A stretch of DNA of 64,000 nucleotides from NCBI GenBank assembly GCA_003194525.1, contig NBIV01000004.1, positions 558,001-622,000 on the forward strand, written 5' to 3'. A program made the translations under genes and the position numbers. Source of the stretch: Gracilariopsis chorda. Lineage: Eukaryota > Rhodophyta > Florideophyceae > Gracilariales > Gracilariaceae. The notes under the pieces are model-generated. The model saw only the letters and a program-made list of their open reading frames with translations. It did no database searches and had not been told where the DNA came from. This document shows, one piece after another, positions 43,722 to 51,502 of the stretch (positions are counted from its first letter, which is position 1; each line of letters begins with the position of its first letter).

Positions 43722-44840
43722 ATGGTTCTGATTCCCCTAAAGTCCCAGTATGTGAGTCTCATCAACACCATCATTTCGCTGCTAACAGAGCTATCCCTCC
43801 TCAAGGCCCTTCTCCGTGTTAACAACTACTGCGAATGCCACGCACTGCAAAAAGGGCATCATGTTAGCGTCACTAGGCATCAAAACCGTGCCACCTGCCT
43901 CGTTCTCGTTACTACAGCTGCTTTCTTTGCTATTGAACTTCTCTTGTCGTTCTACAGTGACCCTGCCGTTAAACTCACGTTCCAAAGCCAGCCTTGTGTT
44001 GCCGTTGAAACACTAACACGTCGCTCTGGAGATCCCGGTACTTCTCTCGAGGAAATCGGAATCGTGCTCAGTTGCGTAAAGACCAACGAATCTAATATCT
44101 TTCTGCGGGTGGGAAACTATAGTATGGAAACTAGAAAAGTTGAATGTGCTGAATCTGCTACTCTAATGTTTACGTTGGAGCCGCACGTCAGCCTTCCAAT
44201 CGGCACAGCTGCCGCCGTTTCTTCAGAAAACCCCTTCCCCGATCCACTTCTGAAGTGCGCTGATGGTTTCTGCGTTGTGATTCAGACAGCAAGCTATCAA
44301 TCAAGCTCGAGCGACACAACCGTATGGTTTTCTGATGTTTTCTTCGCCGATGAAGTCAGCATGTTGCAAATCGACAACTCTCCGATTAAGTTTCTCAATA
44401 CAACAATATTCTCCGCACAGAACAATACAGAGCTTTTGCCCAAGTTCGCCGAGCGACTTCTACAGGCCTATGATGAGAACTTGAACGACCCTTTCGAGCT
44501 ACGCAGACTCATGTTTCTGGGTTCTGAAAGAGATACTTGCCAGTTCCAACGAACGTCAGAAGCAACAGAGGTACCGCCTTTTATCATTGTCTCTGTTTCC
44601 ACCGTCTGGGTTATTTCATTGGCGGCTTATGCTATGACTCTCTTGCTTTCACGTCGCGTATTCTACGACATTAGTAATCCAGTTCACTGGGCAAAGCGAA
44701 CCTACCGCAGAACTGATGAGCCAGTGCATGGTGACCCGTCAGTGAGCAGAGTACTTGAAAACGGACATCACGTTATGTATGTTTCAGGATCGAATCCAGA
44801 GGGAAATGGCAGCATAGATGACTTGAAAATCTCATTCTAA
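43722..44840 (+). CDS. Two-pass membrane protein with cysteine-rich loop, unknown function
   Basis: This 372-residue intronless frame starts at ATG 43722. Two strong membrane segments are visible, residues 58-77 (CLVLVTTAAFFAIELLLSFY) and 286-310 (FIIVSVSTVWVISLAAYAMT...). The 208-residue region between them has six cysteines (92, 118, 142, 179, 184, 273) and N-glycosylation sequons (near 122, 132, 226), suggesting a lumenal or extracellular domain. N- and C-terminal tails would be cytosolic. The C-tail is hydrophilic (residues 311-372). No known family is recognised. An AATAAA 13 bp after the stop supports a real transcript. There is no transposon similarity and the frame is undamaged, so this is probably a host gene. 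Confidence 0.7.
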   Translation: MVLIPLKSQYVSLINTIISLLTELSLLKALLRVNNYCECHALQKGHHVSVTRHQNRATCLVLVTTAAFFAIELLLSFYSDPAVKLTFQSQPCVAVETLTRRSGDPGTSLEEIGIVLSCVKTNESNIFLRVGNYSMETRKVECAESATLMFTLEPHVSLPIGTAAAVSSENPFPDPLLKCADGFCVVIQTASYQSSSSDTTVWFSDVFFADEVSMLQIDNSPIKFLNTTIFSAQNNTELLPKFAERLLQAYDENLNDPFELRRLMFLGSERDTCQFQRTSEATEVPPFIIVSVSTVWVISLAAYAMTLLLSRRVFYDISNPVHWAKRTYRRTDEPVHGDPSVSRVLENGHHVMYVSGSNPEGNGSIDDLKISF

Positions 44841-44852
44841 TACCAAGACGTT

Positions 44853-44858
44853 GAATAA
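44853..44858 (+). terminator. Polyadenylation signal AATAAA
   Basis: A canonical AATAAA begins 13 bp after the TAA of the membrane-protein gene, implying a very short 3' UTR as in compact genomes. Confidence 0.55.
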
Positions 44859-45308
44859 AGAGAAACTTACCAATTTTGATCTGTGAAAAAGATGTAGTGA
44901 ACGGAGGGGAGCAGCCGTGGCAGTGCTCGATCCCGGCTTCACGACCTTCTGTGAAAAGCATTCACGGTAGTGTTACCCGCTGAGCTGTGACCACTCATGT
45001 GCCCGTCCAGAGCCGGCTGGGGGTGTTGAATTACTGATAGAGTCTTCGAACTGCAGCTCGCTGACATTACAGAAGAGCGTGCGAATTGTTTTCTGATTCC
45101 ACACCGCTGGCCCTTTCTCCTTCTTTGCATTTCTCTGAACACGCTGTCTTTCGAACTTCGAACTTCAAGAAAGACTTTACCCTTTGTTTTAGTGCACGCC
45201 AGAATTTAACTATCTATTGCCAGGCTAATGGTTCAATGTTGCATAACTGAGGGCACTGACCGACTGGTTCAATACATGTAACTCGAATTGTGCGTCATCT
45301 TCGGTATG

Positions 45309-46277
45309 TTAGCTTTGCACTGTTCCAGCTGCCGTCCTATGCTGCAATGGTTCGGCCTCTGGGCACTTGAAAAGTTCTCTATGCCTCGACTCGAATTCCA
45401 AATAGGAATGGATAACGCGAGGACTCTTTCTCAACACCTGCCACATATCCTTATCACTGCTTTTGCACTGTTTTTGAAGATTTAGAAGAGCGGCTGCGAC
45501 ATTCCCTGCAACATCATGTGCTCCACGGCGATTATTTCTTTCACAGACTTTGGTCCAGAAGAAAGCCCACCCCTCATTAAAGGCGAAGCCCTCTGAGGTT
45601 TTGGTATTGCAATCATGGACCACGAACTTGTCTGAACCGTATTTTCTGGCATCTTCATCAAAATGTTCTTCATCATCGTCATATATGCCCCGAAGTACAT
45701 GTGCAAGCTCGTGTTTAGCAACTATTGAAGTCCAGTTATATTTTTTTGGGGACATCACTGCCCTATAAATGGTATATGGCCCGTGGAGAACGTACCCTTG
45801 GAGATTAATCGAAAAGGACCGATTTGCTTCTCCTACTCTGTCAAAGTAATCCACCACTGCATCGTGAAAGGCTGTGTACGCAAGGCAGCTTGTTGAATCA
45901 ATATTGACAGTTCCCATGTTCACCCTTGGTTCACCATCATATTCTATGGGCATACGAGAACCGCTCGTTACTCGAAATCTTCCTTCGTTTGAAGTGTGTT
46001 CATTCTCCAACCTTATCATTAGTTCTGGTTTATGTTGCCCAGGAAGGTAGAATGGAACTCCAGTTACCTCAAAGTATCCATTCTTATTTGTTCTGGCAAA
46101 GCTGAGTTCGTTATACATGAAACCGATTCGGTGCTCCATTATCACTGATGAATGAGGAATGCTTCTCCCGTAGCAGAGCAGTTTACCGGTAATCGTTACT
46201 GCAGCTCTCGAGGTACATTTTGATTGAGCACATCGCAAGTTGAGAAGAAGTAAGAATTGAACTACAGCCCAGAGCAT
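45309..46277 (-). CDS. Secreted transthyretin-like / zinc-metalloprotease-like protein
   Basis: I choose ATG 46277 (322 residues) because it opens directly into a signal peptide, MLWAVVQFLLLLNLRCAQS; the frame also extends 40 codons upstream to an ATG at 46397. Residues 25-95 resemble the transthyretin-like fold of nematode secreted proteins: VTITGKLLCYGRSIPHSSVI, ARTNKNGYFEVTGVPF and PELMIRLEN. Residues 185-200 read SIVAKHELAHVLRGIYD, with HELAH a zinc-binding HExxH motif, and 231-241 read FAFNEGWAFFW. An EGWA motif after HExxH fits a gluzincin whose Glu is the third zinc ligand. Acidic residues (YDDDEEHFDEDA) lie between them. About nine cysteines suggest disulfides. The combination is unusual. 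Function is inferred: an extracellular peptidase or peptidase-like binding protein. The frame is undamaged, so likely a host gene. Confidence 0.72.
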   Translation of the reverse strand: MLWAVVQFLLLLNLRCAQSKCTSRAAVTITGKLLCYGRSIPHSSVIMEHRIGFMYNELSFARTNKNGYFEVTGVPFYLPGQHKPELMIRLENEHTSNEGRFRVTSGSRMPIEYDGEPRVNMGTVNIDSTSCLAYTAFHDAVVDYFDRVGEANRSFSINLQGYVLHGPYTIYRAVMSPKKYNWTSIVAKHELAHVLRGIYDDDEEHFDEDARKYGSDKFVVHDCNTKTSEGFAFNEGWAFFWTKVCERNNRRGAHDVAGNVAAALLNLQKQCKSSDKDMWQVLRKSPRVIHSYLEFESRHRELFKCPEAEPLQHRTAAGTVQS

Positions 46278-46665
46278 TTTCAGGAAGTATTGGAAAGCAG
46301 AAGCACAGTTCGACGACGAGAGGGTAGGAGAGACTTTCGCTATCGTTGGCACCACCAAACGCGTCGAGAGGGATGGTTTCTCGAAAAGCTGTTTCACTTT
46401 CTGTCTGCCAGGCTTTTACGGTTGATTCTACAAATCAGGTATACCACCAGCAGTAGCTTTCGTGCGTCTCACAGCATCAACGCATGAATCTTTGTCAATT
46501 TAAAAAGGTACTATTGTTGCGAACAGCAAAGCACGCAAAGATTGACGCTTTGCTCGTCTCATAGCGTCGTAATTGTGTACATTTTCTAATGAACTACCTT
46601 CCGTATAACAGCGTGACTGTGAACATGTCAAGAAAGTATGTTCCTGCATTTTCTCAATGCTCCGA

Positions 46666-46700
46666 GTGCGATATACCGTGTGCGATATACCGTGTGCGAT
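46666..46700. repeat. 14-bp tandem repeat, 2.5 copies
   Basis: GTGCGATATACCGT occurs at 46666-46679 and 46680-46693, followed by GTGCGAT. It lies between the metalloprotease-like gene and the small secreted-protein gene. Confidence 0.85.
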
Positions 46701-46931
46701 CTTTTCTTCTTCGCCGCGTATTCTGCTACTGTCTCGTACTGTATACTGTATACCTATCAAGCACTGTTGATGCAGGCAACAAACATTCGTGGGCAAAACG
46801 ATGTGAACAAGGTGTGAAGTAAGTCGATGCTCTGAATAGTTTGGTGGAGGTTCGCAGCGACAGACTATTTAAGGAAATGATGGGCTGTAAAATGCTGCAC
46901 ACTACCTGGGGCCTACATCGCGATCAGCAGC

Positions 46932-47420
46932 ATGCAGAAAGAGAAAATGGTGTCGTATTGCTCTCCTACGATGTTATTACTGACATGGCTATTCATCGTT
47001 CAGCGTGCCTCAAGTTTGGCCGTCACCTGTATGTTTTCCGGAAGATCAAGGAGTTGCTACACGCAATATGGACATCATGCATCGTGCCTCGGACTATACC
47101 CCCATGGCTTTTCTGTAAGTTTTGCCACTGCAGTGATAATCGTAGAAGGCAATGAAAAACGTCGGATGACAGCGAGGGATGTAATGGTTATACAGGAACA
47201 AGGGTCACAGTCACAATGTTTTGGGGCTGGAGGCAAGGTAACCGTTGTACAGAATCTTGAGAAAAAAGTAAATGTTTCGAAGATTACATGCTCTATAGGT
47301 GGTTCTACTCCACGATCGGAAGACGAAGGTAGATATTCTCTTATTGGATCCTCGGGGGTGAATAAATGCGGACGGACGTGCGAAAGGTGTTGTAAACGTC
47401 TGAGCAATCGAAAGAAATAG
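46932..47420 (+). CDS. Small secreted cysteine-rich protein, unknown function
   Basis: This 162-residue intronless frame from ATG 46932 (an alternative Met at codon 6 is equally possible) has a clear signal-peptide pattern, MLLLTWLFIVQRASSLA, with likely cleavage before VTC. The mature part of about 132 residues has nine cysteines in VTC, RSC, ASC, SQC, ITC, NKC, RTC and ERCC, and a basic C-terminus (KRLSNRKK). The middle is Val/Lys-rich and polar (GGKVTVVQNLEKKVNVSK). No family is recognised. It is probably an extracellular or cell-wall protein. Its neighbours are also secreted or membrane proteins, which supports a host-gene island. An overlapping frame at 46841-47155 has no such signature. 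Confidence 0.5.
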   Translation: MQKEKMVSYCSPTMLLLTWLFIVQRASSLAVTCMFSGRSRSCYTQYGHHASCLGLYPHGFSVSFATAVIIVEGNEKRRMTARDVMVIQEQGSQSQCFGAGGKVTVVQNLEKKVNVSKITCSIGGSTPRSEDEGRYSLIGSSGVNKCGRTCERCCKRLSNRKK

Positions 47421-48658
47421 CACATGCGTCAAGAAATCTTGTTGGAGCCGCCGTTTTGTAATGAGTTTGAGATGTCGCGTGGCGCAGGAACCGTGCAGAC
47501 ATGCTACGAGGAGCTTTTAATGAGAATCCCCATAGCTCTCCATTAAAAATTTCAGTGCCGATCCTGTCTCCCAATAAGATGTAGCTTTGCACCGACTTCT
47601 TGTTCTGCTATGAAATATTGCAAAACTTCAATATGTTCGAGAAAGCTAGATCCCGAGTGAGATTCAGCGCGATAACCTGCCAAGCAAATACCACTCGCAG
47701 ATTAACGAATGAACTTTAGTTCTTGAGTTGTGACTTCCAAGATGTCTGCAGTTGTTCTCTTGCGCCGTGTCCTCCTGTGCCCCTGTGCCAAATCCTAAAG
47801 ACTATATTTTCGAGAAAACGAAGAAGTGGATTTTTTTGAGCAATTTTAGGGTGTGAAGTGCAGAAAGAGGCTTCGGACGAAGAGAAACCAGCAAAGCCGA
47901 TCTTGGTCAGACATTTTGTTGAGTGATGATCAATCTGTTGGTATCAGATCTTGTATTTCTTTGAGCACTTCAAACTCTCTGCTCGCCATCTGCAACATGA
48001 TAAAAAACCATACACTAAGTCCATCAGCAGAATCTATGCTCAAATCGTTTCATGAAGATCGCACGACAACTTGTCTTTCTCGATCGCGTTTCCCTTCAAT
48101 CATGACAGCACAGATGCGCGCGGCAAGTCCTAGTACTACCCCCTTTGCTCTTGGATCTTTGACGTAAGCCAGCTTTATTGAATCCGTACCAAACTGTGAC
48201 TTCCTACTCTCTGCTGAAATCTTCTTTGAAGGGACCCCTTTAATCTCTTTGACCATCAATCCATCGACACGGCAAAAGTACTTCGTAGCCTTAACAGCTT
48301 CCGTAGACGCTCCATTAAAATATTCTCAATGTCTCTCAGTAGACCGACAGTTGCCAATCTATATCTAGAACACCTATATGACCACTTCGCGCGCTAAGAA
48401 GAGACAAGAGGTAGCCAACCTCTTTTGTATGATCTTGTTAATGCTACCATCTTTAAATAACTTCCTTAGCTCTCACGGAAGTGCATGGCAGGATGGAAGC
48501 ATACCAAGACTTCATTGCGCTTTTTTCTCCTTACGAAACAAACAGTAATGGCCTCCTGTCAGTACTTGGCAGTGCAAGGAAACATCAAAGCAGCTGTCGC
48601 TCTGACAATTTCTTTCTGTGCATATTTGCGAGTATCAGAAGCGTAAACGATCCATTGG
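47421..48658. other. Spacer with a possible decayed coding stretch
   Basis: On the minus strand, about 48290-47853, one frame reads MVKEIKGVPSKKISAESRKS, then DSIKLAYVKDPRAKGVVLGL and MIEGKRDRERQVVV, broken by two stops and continuing SIDSADGLSVWFFIM. It reads like decayed coding sequence, but I cannot name a family. The remainder shows nothing. Confidence 0.3.
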
Positions 48659-49456
48659 TGAAGCGCAACGCTCTCTAGAAGGTATGTGTCGCACTTGGTC
48701 GATTTCCAGAATGTTTCAATAATGCACGCATTGCATGAACTACAACCATTTATAGAAATTTGGACACATTGGAAAATGAAGAGGAAATTTGCAGTTGGCC
48801 ACAGTAGTGACCATGAGCAACCAAGGTGGAGTAGTGTTGCTTAATTCTATTTATAATTTTGAATCCATTTCTGGGATTTTTAGTATATTGTGGGACGGCG
48901 AGCTGCCGTGGCAACAGTAAATCTTCTCCAACAAAACACCAAAACCTCGGAAACTGGCTCCAGATCTCGCTGCTGTGGCATGCTTTCCAGTACTTTTTTG
49001 GGGGAGGTGCTGTAGCCTACGAAATGTCTATCCCGCTAGTCCGTATAACATAATTTAGTATTCATACTGTTGTAGCAAGTACTTTGTTGTTCGCCTTTGT
49101 GTAAAATATATTTAGTATCACTGCCATTTACCTCTATCACTATACTCCGGACTCAGTTTCCCCTTTCTTTCTTTCCTTCAGCGGATGGCCTTTCCGCTAC
49201 CCGATGCCTATGATGGCGAGTGCTACTTACATGAACATCATATCTTTCTCTGAGACAATCACCCGAACACAGCGCTTCCAGGCATACCCTATTCTTCCCT
49301 CGCGCTCACTTTTCAAGTTGCAACGAGCGGCCTCGGCCTCAAAACCCGACATAGCTAAACCACCTCTGGACGTTCTCTACCCAACTTGGATCACTTCTAA
49401 CGAGGATATATCCTGAACTTCTTTTGGTTTTATCCCTTCCACCGGCTTTGCACGAA
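48659..49456 (+). repeat. Decayed 5' LTR of the old Gypsy-A copy
   Basis: Read on the plus strand this matches the reverse complement of the young LTRs. Landmarks are TGAAGCGCAACGC at the start, TTGGCCACAGTAGTG near 48795, CCATTTCTGGG near 48865, the ACGGC/GCCGT stem near 48893, CAGTAAA-CTTC-CCAACAA near 48915, CTACCCAACT near 49377, and CTTTGCACGAA at the end. Many indels separate the blocks. Confidence 0.8.
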
Positions 49457-49609
49457 AAAATTAATTTCCCAAACAAGACTTGGTTTCGTGTTTTGTTCTC
49501 TGTTTTGATATTGTGTTCCTTTTATCTGTTTTACGCTCGTTTTGTCGTTTTCCTGTCATACCGGTTCGCCCTTATGCCTTGGAAGGCCTCTTCTGCGGAC
49601 CCTTGGATA

Positions 49610-50419
49610 ACACGCAGCTGATCGCACAATGATAGAGATAATTTCAATTTTCGATTCGATTCTGGGGTCCTGACTAGGACCGATTCCAGCTGTGCTGGCG
49701 AGGCGTCGGCTAGTATTTCAAACTGAACCAGGAAACACCAAAACTCCATGCCTTTCCCAGATATGAAGGCCTCGGATTGTGGTCATTCACTTCCAGCCGT
49801 CCCCGCACATGAGCTTCGTTCAACGGTTGACAACATCCACTAGGAAACTTTCCTGGAATTTCAGGTTCGCACTTTTTGAGCCGTTCAAGACAACTTTTTA
49901 AGGATATTAGAAACCCTCCATGAGGTGGAAATGGAAACCTCTACAAAGTTAGTCGCAGGGTATTTCGGTATCTTACGGTACGATGCTAACTCCATGTTAG
50001 AGAGTTTGAGACAACCCTCCACCTTCATAGAAGTAGTTGAAGTTTGAGTCGATCGAGTTCGTGTCTGTCTGGAGAAGTTAGAGCTTTTTTTTCTGATGGA
50101 TAAACCTTCCACGAATGATCTGGCATAAGCTGTTTCACACCACGACCAGCATTTTGGAAGGGAATGGAATAGATATAAGCGAAGACACAAACGAGATCAC
50201 TCGGATTCTGATTCTACGACATCATCGGACTCGTCTCAAAACGTTCCAGACGGTTCTACTTCCTCAGAATCCGACTAGAAGGACGAGTGCCGAGGCCATT
50301 CTTCCCACCCCAAGCGGTCCTCTCCAAACGAAGATTTGATGCGCACCTGCTATAATGGGAGAAGACACCTTCGTCTCAAGGAACTAAAACCGACAAACCA
50401 GTGTTATCGGAAACTAATG
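49610..50419 (+). pseudogene. Old Gypsy-A gag, first part
   Basis: Plus-strand translation parallels the young Gag: MLESLRQPSTFIEVVE against VLESLGQPATFIEGVE, LMDKPSTND against LMDKPSPDD, HSDSDSTTSSDSSQN against YSDSDSSTSSDSSRN, and RLKELKPTN against GVRELKPTN. Stops and shifts are frequent. It ends abruptly at 50419, where the young element's 3' LTR begins. Confidence 0.85.
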
Positions 50420-51246
50420 TGTGGTGCAATGCCCCAAAGGGGAAAAGCACCGAAAGACGTTCGGGATCTTCCTCTCACGAGGTGAACCCAGTTGGGTAGA
50501 GCCCTCCCAGAGGTGTCACGGCGAAGCCGGTTTGTAAGACCAGGGACACCTGTCGCGACTCGCGCAGGGAGGTGAAGGCGAAGAAACGGTATCCGCGTGA
50601 GCGGTGTGTAATCCTCAGTAGAGGTATGTTTCCACGTAAGTGGGGGCGTGTGGGCGGATGCGCACACGAGGGCCGCGGATAGCGGGAGGTGCTACCCTAA
50701 AAAGGGGGAAAAGGAAGGGCCAAGAGGAGGAAGAGAGAACGACGTGAGTCGCGAGAGTGACGAACAGATACGGCAATGCCGGTGGACAGGACTCCCTATA
50801 CAGGGCGAAACACCAATATGATTGGAACGATTATACTCCCAAGGATGGGCTTCTTTAGATGTGCAAGGGGGTTAGATGTCCCGTGGTTTACGGCGTTTCC
50901 CTCCAAGGAGGAGTAGAGTACGCGCGCAAGCGGCAACAACTAGAGCCAATTCCCCAGGTTGGGGTCCCTTGTTGGGGAAGGTTTACTGGTGCGACGGCAG
51001 TGCGCCGTCGGACTAAGTACTAGCTTCCCAGAAATGGGTGTGAAAATAATAAATAATATTAACTAAAATACTCCACATTTCGTGGCAACATCCACTACTG
51101 TGGCCAACCGCCAATTGACCCAAAACCGTGTCCCACGTGTCCATATCCACCATAGTGGGGCGTAGTTCATATACACACTACACAACCGATAATATCGGGA
51201 AAACGATCAAGTACCAAGAATCCCTCCATGAGGGCGTTGCACTACA
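50420..51246 (-). repeat. 3' LTR of young Gypsy-A
   Basis: 827 bp beginning TGTGGTGCAATGC and ending GCGTTGCACTACA on the plus strand, so the ends are inverted copies. It carries many mini-hairpins, for example 50486-50497 (ACCCA-GT-TGGGT), 50952-50964 (CCCCA-GGT-TGGGG), 51186-51198 (CCGAT-AAT-ATCGG) and 51222-51234 (CCCTC-CAT-GAGGG). Confidence 0.95.
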
Positions 51247-51257
51247 TATCCCCCCCC
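51247..51257 (-). promoter_or_regulatory. Polypurine tract of young Gypsy-A
   Basis: The plus strand TATCCCCCCCT gives AGGGGGGGATA on the element strand directly before the 3' LTR, the expected plus-strand primer. Confidence 0.75.
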
Positions 51258-51502
51258 TAAGACGGGAAAACGACCGCGGACGCGGAGGGTTCCCAGACGA
51301 AAATGGGTGATAAAAGCGCGTACGCCGTCTCCGGTTCTTCTTTCCTGGCATAGCCGGCTATTGTAGTATAGTGTTGTGGCGGCCTAGCTGCTCCCTTGAA
51401 TAAACTTTCCCGTTTAGAACGGTGATTCTCGTTTGAGTTCCCCGTCTTCGACGGACCTTGCCTTGTTATCCTTTCCTATCGCTCTCCGCTCGCGCGGCAA
51501 CG

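Noticed and set aside
46841-47155. 104-residue plus-strand frame overlapping the secreted Cys-rich gene
   Set aside because: No signal peptide or domain; the overlapping frame 46932-47420 has a clear signal peptide and ordered cysteines.
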